This document shows, piece after piece, positions 41,917 through 50,072 of a DNA stretch of 64,000 nucleotides; positions within the stretch are counted from its first letter, which is position 1, and the number at the start of each line of letters is the position of its first letter. The stretch is from Kribbella pittospori (lineage in GTDB: Bacteria; Actinomycetota; Actinomycetes; Propionibacteriales; Kribbellaceae). The position numbers and the translations under genes are program-made. The stretch covers positions 124,001 to 188,000 of the forward strand of contig NZ_SJKB01000005.1 in NCBI RefSeq assembly GCF_004331465.1, in the 5' to 3' direction. The notes beneath the pieces were generated by a model. It was not told the origin of the DNA. It did not search any database and worked only from the letters and a program-made list of their open reading frames with translations.

Positions 41917-43655
41917 CCCTGCATCCCACGCGGGTTGGCGGCCGCGGCCAGCACGCCATCAGGCTCCTTGCGTACGGCGCACAGTCGGCCAAGGCTCCAC
42001 GCATCGGACTCGGTGACGACGTGCCCGCGCCGTACCAGGTCGTCGCGGACGGCTGAGCCGAGGCGGCTCTCCATCACCAGACCACCCGGCTCGGTCGCCC
42101 GCGGGTAGAAGGACGACGGGAAGCCGGTGGTGTGCCAGGCGGGCGCGTCGATCGCCTCCTGCAGGTCCATGCCGGCGCCGAGGTGACGCAGCAGGAAGAG
42201 CAGCTGCCACTGGTCCTGCTGGTCGCCGCCCGGCGAGCCGCAGGCCATCACCGGCTGTCCGTCCCGCAGTACGAGCGTCGGCGTCAGCGTGGTCCGCGGA
42301 CGCCTGCCGGGTGCGAGCGACGCGGGCAGCCCGTCCTCCAGCCAGAACATCTGCGCACGGCTGCCGAGACAGAACCCAAGCTCCGGGATCGTCGGCGACG
42401 ACTGCAGCCAACCGCCGCTGGGCGTGGCGGAGATGATGTTGCCCCAGCGGTCGATCACGTCGACGTGGCAGGTGTCGCCCCGCGTCACGCCGTCCGACGA
42501 GACGGTCGGCTCACCGGTCGTGGCGTCGCCAAGGTCATTGCCCACGGCAATCGAATGCAGCACCGGCTTCCGGCCGTCCGGACGGCCGGGACGAAGCTCG
42601 CGCGTTGCCTCCGAACCGACCAGCTTCGCCCGCTCCGCGGCGTACGCGGGGGAGAGCAGCGTCTTCAGCGGTACGTCGGCGCCGTCGCCGTACCACGCCT
42701 CGCGGTCGGCGTACGACAGCTTCATCACCTCGACCGTGGTGTGTACGCCGTCCGCGCTGTCCAGGTCGACGTCACCAATCTCGGCCAGTACGGCGAGCGA
42801 CTGCAGCAGGCCCGGTCCCTGGCCCCACGGCCCGGTCTTGGCGACGGTGTAGCCGTTCCAGTCCAGCGTCGCCGGGTCCTCCCAGGTCGCTTGGAACGCG
42901 GCCATGTCGTCACCCGTGACCAGTCCGGCGTGGTCCTCGCCGCTGGAGTCGCGGTGCGGCAGCTTGGAGAACTTGTCGACCGCCTCGGCGACGAAGCCCT
43001 CACGCCAGGTCTTGCGGGCGCGCTCGACCTGTGCCTGCCGATCAGCGCCGGCCGCTTCGCCCTCGGTGACCAGTCGCTCGAGGGTGGCGGCGTACGCCTC
43101 GTTGCGGAACATGCCGGTCGGCGGTCGCCCGTCACGCAGCCAGAGCGCGGCAGAGGTCTTCCAGTTCTCCTCGAACAGCTCCTGCACCGTGCCGACCGTC
43201 TCACCGACCCGCGGCACGAGCGGATGGCCATTGCGTGCGTAGTCGATGGCAGGCTCGAGTACGACGCGCAGCGGCAGTGTGCCGTGGTCGTGCAGCAGGA
43301 GCAGCCAGGCGTCGACAGCACCCGGCACCGTGGCCGCCAGCGGTCCGGAGCCGGGGACGAGGGTCAGGCCGAGCGAGGTGTAGTGGTCGATCGTCGCACC
43401 GGCCGGAGCGACGCCCTGACCAGCCAGCACGCGCGGTGTGGGGTCGTCGGCGGTCGCGATGATCCCCGGCACCTCACCACCCGGGCCGTTGAGGTGGGGC
43501 TCCACCACGTGCAGCACGAACCCCGCGGCCACGGCGGCGTCGAACGCGTTGCCGCCGAGCTCGAGGATGCGCATCGCCGACTGGGAGGCCAGCCAGTGCG
43601 TGGACGAGACCATCCCGAACGTGCCGCGCAGCGTGGGCCGGGTGGTGAAGGTCAT
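41898..43655 (-). CDS. ggt: Gamma-glutamyltransferase family protein
   Basis: A 585-residue Ntn-hydrolase that should self-cleave before the catalytic Thr395 (GDTCHVDVID) and cleave gamma-glutamyl bonds. Family features: SQSAMRILELGGNAFDAAVAAGFVLHVVEPHLNGPGGE near the start in pieces, ATVPGAVDAW, and the late GSPGGDQQ. There is no signal peptide, unlike classical periplasmic GGT. The ATG overlaps the importer ATPase stop as ATGA. It thus appears built to act on imported gamma-glutamyl compounds in the cytosol. Exact substrate unknown. Confidence 0.9.
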   Translation of the reverse strand: MTFTTRPTLRGTFGMVSSTHWLASQSAMRILELGGNAFDAAVAAGFVLHVVEPHLNGPGGEVPGIIATADDPTPRVLAGQGVAPAGATIDHYTSLGLTLVPGSGPLAATVPGAVDAWLLLLHDHGTLPLRVVLEPAIDYARNGHPLVPRVGETVGTVQELFEENWKTSAALWLRDGRPPTGMFRNEAYAATLERLVTEGEAAGADRQAQVERARKTWREGFVAEAVDKFSKLPHRDSSGEDHAGLVTGDDMAAFQATWEDPATLDWNGYTVAKTGPWGQGPGLLQSLAVLAEIGDVDLDSADGVHTTVEVMKLSYADREAWYGDGADVPLKTLLSPAYAAERAKLVGSEATRELRPGRPDGRKPVLHSIAVGNDLGDATTGEPTVSSDGVTRGDTCHVDVIDRWGNIISATPSGGWLQSSPTIPELGFCLGSRAQMFWLEDGLPASLAPGRRPRTTLTPTLVLRDGQPVMACGSPGGDQQDQWQLLFLLRHLGAGMDLQEAIDAPAWHTTGFPSSFYPRATEPGGLVMESRLGSAVRDDLVRRGHVVTESDAWSLGRLCAVRKEPDGVLAAAANPRGMQGYAVGR

Positions 43656-44635
43656 CGGGCAACTCCCTCTCCTGTACGAACATCGGGTCCGGTGCCGTTG
43701 TCGTCGACCAGATGACAGGCGACCTGGTGTCCACCCTCTCCGATCACGCGCGACTCCGGGATGACTGTCCGGCATGTGTCGACCGCTACCGGACATCTGG
43801 TGTGGAATCGGCACCCGGACGGCGGGTCGATCGCCGACGGCAGGTCATCACCGAGCAGCACGGGCTTGCGTGCCCGCTGCTCGGCCGGATCGGGCACTGG
43901 CGCGGCAGACAGCAGCGCCTGCGTGTAGGGATGCGCCGGTACGCCGAAGATGCGCGAGCGCGGACCTTGTTCGACCAGTTGGCCCAGGTACATCACGGCG
44001 ACCTCATCGGCCAGGTACTCGACCGCGGACAGGTCGTGGGTGATGAAGAGGCAGGCGAAGCCGAGGTCGCGCTGCAGGTCGGCCAGCAGGTTGAGGACTG
44101 ACGCCTGCACCGACACATCCAGCGCGCTCGTCGGCTCGTCCGCGACCAGCAGACGCGGCTCAGAGATCAGAGCGCGGGCGATACTGACGCGCTGACGCTG
44201 CCCACCGGACAGCTCATGCGGTGAGCGCTGGGCGACCTCCGGGCGCAGCCCGACGCGACGCAGCGACTCGGACACCTTGGTTGAGATGTCTTTGCGGTGC
44301 ATGAGCCGCAGTGGCTCCCCGACGATGTCTCCGACGGACAGCCTGGGGTCGAGCGAGCCCGCCGGGTCCTGGAAGACGATCGACACGTTCCGGCGGTGTG
44401 GACGCAGCTGCCGGCGGGTGAGATGCGTGATATCGGCATCAGCGAGTCGGACCGTCCCACCGGTCGGCTCCAGCAGCCGGACGATGCAGCGTCCCACCGT
44501 GGATTTCCCGGAGCCGCTCTCACCGACCAGTGCGACCACAGAGCCTTGCCGGATCCGCAGTGTCACGCCGTCGACGGCGCGGACCGGTCCGAAGTGCATG
44601 ACGAGGTCTTCTACCTCCAGAGCAAGGGTGCTCAT
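43652..44635 (-). CDS. Peptide ABC transporter ATP-binding protein (OppF/DppF type)
   Basis: A 327-residue ATPase: Walker A GESGSGKST, Q-loop in IVFQDPAGSLDPR, signature LSGGQRQR, Walker B LLVADEPTSALD, H-loop FITHDL, and the oligopeptide-ABC C-terminal domain with GCRFHTRCP, whose Cys residues fit the Fe-S motif of Opp/Dpp ATPases. Partner of the OppD-type ATPase. Overlaps it by one nucleotide and the ggt start by 4 nt. Confidence 0.95.
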   Translation of the reverse strand: MSTLALEVEDLVMHFGPVRAVDGVTLRIRQGSVVALVGESGSGKSTVGRCIVRLLEPTGGTVRLADADITHLTRRQLRPHRRNVSIVFQDPAGSLDPRLSVGDIVGEPLRLMHRKDISTKVSESLRRVGLRPEVAQRSPHELSGGQRQRVSIARALISEPRLLVADEPTSALDVSVQASVLNLLADLQRDLGFACLFITHDLSAVEYLADEVAVMYLGQLVEQGPRSRIFGVPAHPYTQALLSAAPVPDPAEQRARKPVLLGDDLPSAIDPPSGCRFHTRCPVAVDTCRTVIPESRVIGEGGHQVACHLVDDNGTGPDVRTGEGVAR

Positions 44636-45630
44636 CAGACCTCCACTGGTTCTCGGACCGGGTTCCAGCAGGCGACACGGTGGTGACCGGGTGTCAGGTC
44701 CGGCTCCGTCGCCGTACAGGTGTCGATTGCTCGCGGGCAGCGGTCGGCGAAGGTGCAGGCGTCCGGCTGTTGGGTGAGGACCGGGACCAGACCTGGGATC
44801 TCGTTGAGCCGGTGGCTCTCCGCGTGGCGACCGGCGGCGGGTGAGGCACCCAGCAGACCGGCCGTGTAGGGGTGTTGTGGATGCGCGAACAGTTCGTGTA
44901 CCTCGGCTGTCTCGACGACGCGTCCGGCGTACATGACCGCCACCCGGTCGGCGAGGTCCGCGACCACTCCGAGGTCGTGCGTGATCAGGACGATGCTGGT
45001 CCCGAGCCGTTCGCGCAGTTCCCGCAGTACGTCGAGGATGCCGGCCTGGATCGTCACGTCGAGCGCGGTCGTCGGCTCGTCGGCGATCAGCACCTTCGGG
45101 TCGCAGGCGACCGCCATCGCGATCATCACGCGCTGGCGCATGCCACCGGACAGTTGGTGCGGGTAGTCGCTGATGCGGCGCTCGGCGGACGGGATGCCGA
45201 CGAGCTTGAGGAGTTCGATCGAGCGGTCGCGGGCAGCCTGCCGGTCCAGTCCGATGTGCGTGCGGAGGACTTCGCCGATCTGGTGCCCGACCGTGAAGAC
45301 CGGGTTCAGCGACGTCATCGGCTCCTGGAAGATGTAGGCGACCTCGCGGCCGCGGATCGTGCGGAGCGTGCGTTTGTCGGCGCCGATCAACTCGACGCCA
45401 TCGAGCCGCACTGAACCGTCGACCGTGGCGGTGCGGGGGAGCAGGCCGGCCAGGCTCATCGCGGTGACGCTCTTGCCGCAGCCCGACTCGCCGACGATCG
45501 CGAGGACCTCGCCGTCGCCGACCTCGAAGCTGACGCGGTCGACGGCCGACACCAGACCGTCCTCCGTCCGGAACGTGATCGAGAGGTCGTTCACCTGGAG
45601 AACCGGAGCTGTGGTGATTCCTGCGGTCAT
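44635..45630 (-). CDS. Peptide ABC transporter ATP-binding protein (OppD/DppD type)
   Basis: A 331-residue ATPase: Walker A GESGCGKSV, Q-loop FQEPMTSLNP, signature LSGGMRQR, Walker B VLIADEPTTALD, and the C-terminal oligopeptide domain CTFADRCPRA. The ATG at 45630 overlaps the permease stop (ATGA) and the stop overlaps the next ATG (TGATG), so all are translationally coupled. Works with the OppF-type subunit on one importer. Confidence 0.95.
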   Translation of the reverse strand: MTAGITTAPVLQVNDLSITFRTEDGLVSAVDRVSFEVGDGEVLAIVGESGCGKSVTAMSLAGLLPRTATVDGSVRLDGVELIGADKRTLRTIRGREVAYIFQEPMTSLNPVFTVGHQIGEVLRTHIGLDRQAARDRSIELLKLVGIPSAERRISDYPHQLSGGMRQRVMIAMAVACDPKVLIADEPTTALDVTIQAGILDVLRELRERLGTSIVLITHDLGVVADLADRVAVMYAGRVVETAEVHELFAHPQHPYTAGLLGASPAAGRHAESHRLNEIPGLVPVLTQQPDACTFADRCPRAIDTCTATEPDLTPGHHRVACWNPVREPVEV

Positions 45631-46508
45631 CGGCGGCTCGCTTTCGGGTCGAGCGCGTCGCGCAGGCTGTCGCCGACGACGTTGAACGCCAGCGTCAGCA
45701 ACATGATCGCGACGCCGGGCATCACCGCGGCCCATGGTGCGCGGGACGCGAACTGCTGTGCGTCGGCCAGCATCGTGCCGAGGCTCGGCGCCGGCGGTTG
45801 GATACCGAGACCGAGGAACGACAGCACTGCCTCGCCCAGGATCGCGGCCGGGAGCGCGACCGTGGTCTGGACAATGACGACCGAAGCCGCGTTCGGCAGG
45901 ATGTGCCGGCCCATCACCCAGACATCGCCGGCGCCCTCGACGATCGCGGCGGCGACGAAGTCCAGGGATTTCAGCCGCAGCGTCTCGGACCGGACGATGC
46001 GGATCATGCCGGGGATCTGCGCGATGCCGATCGCGATCGCCGCGTTGCCGAGGCTGGCACCGCGGATCGCGGCCAGTCCGACCGCCAGGATCAGGAACGG
46101 GAACGCGAGTACGAGATCGGTCATCCGCGAGATCAGCGCGTCGATCGCCCGGAAGTACCCGGCGAGCAGGCCGAGCGGTACGCCGACCACCAGCGAGGTC
46201 GCGACTGCGAGCAGCGCCACGTGCAGCGAGGCACGCAGGCCGAACATGATCCGGGACAGCACGTCGCGACCGAGGTCATCGGTCCCGAGCAGGTGTCCCG
46301 GCGTACCTGGGGGCGCGAAGGCCTGACCGAGGTTCGTCTGGGTCGGTTCGTGCGGTGCCAGCCAGGGGGCGAACACCGCCATGATCACCGCGATTACGAG
46401 GACGACGAGCCCCGTGATCGCGAGCGGGTTGCGGAGGATCCGCCGTACCACTTTGCGTCGGTTGCTGCGCAGCGGCGTACCGGCGGTGATTGCTTCGGCG
46501 ACGGCCAT
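45627..46508 (-). CDS. Peptide ABC transporter permease (DppC type)
   Basis: A 293-residue permease with an N-terminal basic tail, about six membrane helices, the OppC N-terminal APWLAPHEP segment, LGTDDLGRDVLSR and the EAA coupling loop near ETLRLKSLDFVAAA. Start is the ATG of TGATG at 46508 (a GTG three nt earlier is possible). Forms the channel with the DppB-type permease. Confidence 0.93.
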   Translation of the reverse strand: MAVAEAITAGTPLRSNRRKVVRRILRNPLAITGLVVLVIAVIMAVFAPWLAPHEPTQTNLGQAFAPPGTPGHLLGTDDLGRDVLSRIMFGLRASLHVALLAVATSLVVGVPLGLLAGYFRAIDALISRMTDLVLAFPFLILAVGLAAIRGASLGNAAIAIGIAQIPGMIRIVRSETLRLKSLDFVAAAIVEGAGDVWVMGRHILPNAASVVIVQTTVALPAAILGEAVLSFLGLGIQPPAPSLGTMLADAQQFASRAPWAAVMPGVAIMLLTLAFNVVGDSLRDALDPKASRR

Positions 46509-47473
46509 CACGCATCACCTCGCACGCGGATGCGCGGGTCGATCACCGAGTACAGCAGGTCGACCAGCAGATTGATCACGATGTACGCCGTCGCGGTCAC
46601 CAGGACGACCGCCTGGATCACCGGGTAGTCGCGTTGGAAGACCGCGTCAACGGTGAGCTTGCCGAATCCCGGCAGGGCGAAGATGCGCTCGGTGACGACC
46701 GCGCCGGAGATCAGCGCGCCCAGCTGCAGGCCGACGATCGTGACCACCACGATCAGGCTGTTGCGCAGGGCATGTTTACCGATCACCGACTTGGGCGGCA
46801 GGCCCTTCGCCTCGGCCGTCCGGATGTAGTCGGCCGAGAGGGCATCCAGCATCGACGATCTGGTCTGGCGCATGATGACCGCGGCGAGGCCGGTGCCGAG
46901 GATCAGCGCGGGCAGCACCAGGTGGTGCAGGTTGCCGGCCGGGTCGCTGAAGAACGGCACGAAGCCGGACGCCGGGAAGAGGCCGAGGGCAACGGACAGG
47001 TACAGGATCGCCATCAGGCCGAGCCAGAAGTGCGGCACCGAGAGGCCGAGCAGCGCCAACGCGTTGGCAGCCCACTCGGCCGGACCGCCGCGGCGAACAG
47101 CCGCGACCACGCCGGCGCCGACACCGATCAGGCTGGCGATCAGGATCGCCAGGACCGACAGCTCGATCGTCACCGGCAACGCGCTGCCGATCATCCCGCG
47201 GACCGGCGCACCGGTCCGGATCGACTGGCCCAGGTCGCCCCGGGCCGCGTGACTGACGAACTGCCAGAACTGCACGAGCCACGACTGGTCCAGCCCGTAC
47301 TGCTGCCGGATCGCCCGCAACGACTCGGGATCCCGGTCCTCGCCGGCGAGGGCGAGGGCCGGGTCACCCGGCAACGCCCGTACGCCGGCGAAGACCACGA
47401 TCGTTGCCAGCACCAACGTGACGGCCGACTGCCACAACCGATGGAAGAGGTATCGCCTCACGAACCCCACCAC
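46508..47473 (-). CDS. Peptide ABC transporter permease (DppB type)
   Basis: A 321-residue permease with six predicted helices: an N-terminal RRYLFHRLWQSAVTLVLATIVVF helix split by the LPGDPALAL loop, SVPHFWLGLMAI, and the EAA loop with ADYIRTAEAKGLP. Separated from the solute-binding protein gene by a 37-nt gap holding a GC-rich hairpin. Confidence 0.94.
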   Translation of the reverse strand: MVGFVRRYLFHRLWQSAVTLVLATIVVFAGVRALPGDPALALAGEDRDPESLRAIRQQYGLDQSWLVQFWQFVSHAARGDLGQSIRTGAPVRGMIGSALPVTIELSVLAILIASLIGVGAGVVAAVRRGGPAEWAANALALLGLSVPHFWLGLMAILYLSVALGLFPASGFVPFFSDPAGNLHHLVLPALILGTGLAAVIMRQTRSSMLDALSADYIRTAEAKGLPPKSVIGKHALRNSLIVVVTIVGLQLGALISGAVVTERIFALPGFGKLTVDAVFQRDYPVIQAVVLVTATAYIVINLLVDLLYSVIDPRIRVRGDA

Positions 47474-47485
47474 CTCACTCGGTCC

Positions 47486-47503
47486 CGCCGCCCGCGGGCG
47501 GCG
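47486..47503. repeat. GC-rich hairpin between binding-protein and permease genes
   Basis: A self-complementary 18-mer, CGCCGCCCGCGGGCGGCG, between the binding-protein stop and the permease start. As RNA it folds to a 7-bp stem with a 4-nt loop and would attenuate transcription or protect upstream mRNA, giving more binding protein than permease. Confidence 0.6.
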
Positions 47504-47510
47504 AGAACAC

Positions 47511-49205
47511 TCACTTGGCGAATCCGGCGAACGCCGTCCGGATGACGCCGTCCGGGAAGGTCTGGACGCCCAGGAGCTTCTTCGAGACGCCGGTCAGGTT
47601 GCGCTGGCGGTACATGTAGATCAGCGGGTCGTCCTCCTGCAGCTTGCCCACGACATCGCCGTACAGCTTGATTCGCTGCGCCTTGTCGGTCGACTGCCGC
47701 GCGTCGGTCAGCAGCTTGTCCACGTCGGGGCTGCTGTAGCCGGCGACGTTCTGGCTGCCTTCCGAACCCACGAAGTTGTAGATGTTCGCGTCCGGGTCGA
47801 CGCGGCCGGACCAGCCGAGCTGCAACAGCTCGAACTCACCACGGTCCTGCTGGTCCAGCAGGGAGGCGTACTCGACCGGCTTGATCTCCAGCTCGAACCC
47901 GCCGTCCTTCACCATCGCCTGCAGTGCCTGTGCGAGTCGCAGACTGTCCGGGTTGTTGGACGTGATCATGCTGACCTTGTACGGCGTGGGTACGCCGGCG
48001 TCGGCCAGCAGTTGCTTCGCCTTGGCCGGGTCGTGTGGCGGGCAGACCTGCGCGGCGTCGGAGGTGAACTCGCTCTTGGGCGAGACCGGCGAGCAGGCGA
48101 CCGTGTTCAGTCCGTTGAAGATCGACTTCACCAAGGCCTCCCGGTCGATCGACAGCGCCAGCGCCTGGCGGACCCGCGGGTCCTTCGCGATCGGGGTGTC
48201 GAGTTGCTTGAGCGGCTTACCGATGCCGTTCGCGTTCGCGACGTTGATGGTCAGGCCCTGGTACCCGAGCGACTGCGACTGCAGCACGGTCATCGTGCTG
48301 TCCTTCTGCAACTGCGGCGCGTCCTGCGTCGACAGCGAGTCGGCGATCTGCGCGTCACCGGACTTCAGGTTGGCCGAACGGATGCTCGAGTCGGTGATGA
48401 TCCGGTACTCGATCGCGTCCAGATGCACCTTGGCGGCGTCGTAGTACAGGGGGTCCTTGACCACCTTGATCGAGTTCTGCGCGACCCGGCTGGCGAACTT
48501 GAACGGTCCGACACAGACCGGCGCGTTGGAGAAGTTCGCGCCGAGCTTGGACACCGCGGCCGGGCTGAGCACCATGCCGGCGCGGTCAGCCAGTGCGGCG
48601 GTCAGCGGGGCGAACGGCTTCGAGAGCTTGATCACCACGGTGTTCGGATCCGGAGTCTCGATCGAGGTGATCGGGCCGAGTTCGCTCTTACGGCCGGAGC
48701 CGGCGATCGTCAGGCCGCGCTCGATCGAGATCTTCACCGCGTTCGAGTCCATCGTGCCGCCGTCGGCGAACTTCACGCCCTGCTTCAGCGGGATGGTCAG
48801 GCTCAGACCGTCGGCCGAGATCGTCGGCAGCGCGGTGGCCAGTTGCGGTACGACCTTCGCGTCCGGGCCGAGGTCGTACAGCTTCTCGCACATCGTGTGG
48901 AAGACGTAGCGCGAGTACAGGCTGCGCGACAGCGACGGGTCGAGCTTGTCCGGGTCCGCGGACAGCGCGACCGTGAGCGTGCCACCCTGCTTGACCGCTG
49001 CCGGGTCGGCCGGATCACCGAACACGTCCTGACCGCCGGCCGACTGCGTTTCCCCACCCCCGTCGTTACTGGCCGGTTCGACGGGAGAACAGGCCGTTCC
49101 GACGAGCGCCAGCGCGATCACCCCCACCATGGTTCCGGCGACCATCGGGCGGCGGCGGTAGCTCCTGCTGGAGCGGTTCAGTAAGAACGGAAGTCGACGA
49201 GTCAT
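47511..49205 (-). CDS. Peptide ABC transporter solute-binding lipoprotein (DppA/OppA type)
   Basis: A 564-residue family-5 extracellular binding protein: a signal with lipobox VGTACS (Cys about residue 39), a Gly/Asn-rich linker, and the SBP_bac_5 fold (GGTLTVALSADPDKLDP, FADGGTMDSNAVKISIERG, QNVAGYSSPDVDKLL). ATG at 49205 with AGGAG 7 nt before; a start at 49265 would put the signal 20 residues in. First gene of the importer operon, coming from a promoter with a TGTATACA palindrome. Ligand unknown, possibly a gamma-glutamyl peptide by context. Confidence 0.94.
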   Translation of the reverse strand: MTRRLPFLLNRSSRSYRRRPMVAGTMVGVIALALVGTACSPVEPASNDGGGETQSAGGQDVFGDPADPAAVKQGGTLTVALSADPDKLDPSLSRSLYSRYVFHTMCEKLYDLGPDAKVVPQLATALPTISADGLSLTIPLKQGVKFADGGTMDSNAVKISIERGLTIAGSGRKSELGPITSIETPDPNTVVIKLSKPFAPLTAALADRAGMVLSPAAVSKLGANFSNAPVCVGPFKFASRVAQNSIKVVKDPLYYDAAKVHLDAIEYRIITDSSIRSANLKSGDAQIADSLSTQDAPQLQKDSTMTVLQSQSLGYQGLTINVANANGIGKPLKQLDTPIAKDPRVRQALALSIDREALVKSIFNGLNTVACSPVSPKSEFTSDAAQVCPPHDPAKAKQLLADAGVPTPYKVSMITSNNPDSLRLAQALQAMVKDGGFELEIKPVEYASLLDQQDRGEFELLQLGWSGRVDPDANIYNFVGSEGSQNVAGYSSPDVDKLLTDARQSTDKAQRIKLYGDVVGKLQEDDPLIYMYRQRNLTGVSKKLLGVQTFPDGVIRTAFAGFAK

Positions 49206-49242
49206 CGGGTGCTCCTGAGTAGGCGGTCCTGTCGACTGTTTC

Positions 49243-49252
49243 ATGTATACAA
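49243..49252. promoter_or_regulatory. TGTATACA palindrome upstream of importer operon
   Basis: ATGTATACAA contains the 8-bp palindrome TGTATACA (49244-49251), 38 nt before the binding-protein start, inside its likely promoter. GTATAC-centred sites are common for FCD-type GntR regulators, and one lies at the operon's far end. Confidence 0.45.
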
Positions 49253-49339
49253 GGCAGGTGCGCAAGTGATTCGGCGAGTTTGGCTGAACCTTTTACGACC
49301 GCCTGCCGTACTCACTGTCGAACGTTCAAGTGCCGACCG

Positions 49340-49384
49340 CCGCGGGGCCGCCGGAGACTGGGTTACGCCCCGGCGGCCCCGCGG
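49340..49384 (-). terminator. Terminator after GNAT gene
   Basis: A perfect 15-bp GC-rich stem (49340-49354 with 49370-49384) and 15-nt loop, ending 4 nt after the GNAT stop. It separates the GNAT unit from the importer promoter. Confidence 0.65.
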
Positions 49385-49388
49385 TTGA

Positions 49389-49889
49389 TCAGGTCGTCAC
49401 TGGTAACTTCAGGTGACCGGTGGGCGGTTGCTGATCACCGAGGGCGAGCGCCATCAGGTTCGGTCCGTCGTACTGCGGATGGTGGATGCCGAACTCGGTT
49501 GCCTGCCGGAATCCGAACCTCGGGTAGTACGTGTCGTGGCCGAGCACGACGACGGTCTGCTCACCACGATCACGTGCCGTGTCGAGCGCCGCGGTGACCG
49601 CAGCGCTCCCTGCGCCTTGTCGCTGGTACGCCGGATGTGCGGCCACCGGGCTCAGGGAGAGGATCGGGGTATCACCGATGTAGGCGCGGGTCAGGAGCGC
49701 ATAGGCCACCGGTTGGTCGTCCGGTGTGGTTGCCAGGAGCGACAGCCTCAGGAGGTTGGCGATCGGGTCCAAGCGCAGGGTGTCGAGGTAGTCGACCTCG
49801 AACTGGCGGCCGAAGGCCTGCAGAGTGATGTCACGGACCGTGTCGGCGTCGGCCGGCGTCTCGGCGCGAGTGTTCCAGGTGATGGACAA
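49389..49889 (-). CDS. GNAT family N-acetyltransferase (YhbS-like)
   Basis: A 166-residue single acetyltransferase domain: LSPVAAHPAYQRQGAGSAAV (motif A) and VLGHDTYYPRFGFRQA, which matches the YhbS-like group. The start is a TTG at 49889 with AAGGGA about 8 nt upstream; no better start exists before a stop unless the frame is extended 33 residues without homology. It follows a 24-codon small ORF with a much stronger ribosome binding site, so its translation may be coupled to or controlled by that leader. Substrate unknown. Confidence 0.85.
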   Translation of the reverse strand: MSITWNTRAETPADADTVRDITLQAFGRQFEVDYLDTLRLDPIANLLRLSLLATTPDDQPVAYALLTRAYIGDTPILSLSPVAAHPAYQRQGAGSAAVTAALDTARDRGEQTVVVLGHDTYYPRFGFRQATEFGIHHPQYDGPNLMALALGDQQPPTGHLKLPVTT

Positions 49890-49929
49890 CGGAGGATCCC
49901 TTTCGGGCAAGGGGTTCCGCCGGTGTTGG

Positions 49930-50004
49930 TCAGACGGAACCCGGGGTGGGTTGGATGAGCGTGTGTGCTGCCGGGCATGCGGCAGCACTGGATCGCGCCG
50001 ACAT
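49930..50004 (-). CDS. Candidate 24-codon leader peptide upstream of GNAT
   Basis: ATG at 50004, TGA at 49930, product MSARSSAAACPAAHTL... of 24 residues. GAGGAGG (50012-50018) is 7 nt before the ATG, the best ribosome binding site in the region. A 9-bp hairpin (49965-49988) lies inside the ORF and 40 nt separate its stop from the GNAT TTG. No family match is known to me; a control peptide is the best reading. Confidence 0.5.
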   Translation of the reverse strand: MSARSSAAACPAAHTLIQPTPGSV

Positions 50005-50038
50005 CAACCCACCTCCTCGATGCTCCGAAGTTCCGGCC

Positions 50039-50044
50039 ACCTTA
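50039..50044 (-). promoter_or_regulatory. Possible -10 (TAAGGT) before the leader peptide
   Basis: On the minus strand TAAGGT lies about 35 nt before the leader ATG, leaving a leader of about 29 nt with the Shine-Dalgarno. A weak -35 (TGCAAC) lies 16 nt further upstream. It would separate this unit from the SWIM gene. Confidence 0.4.
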
Positions 50045-50072
50045 GCCACGTTGCCGGGTGGTTGCACTGGAT

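Noticed and set aside
35687..43655. A poly-gamma-glutamate system linking CapA and gamma-glutamyltransferase
   Set aside because: No capB or capC is present, the genes are 5 kb apart on opposite strands, and the transferase is tied to a peptide importer.
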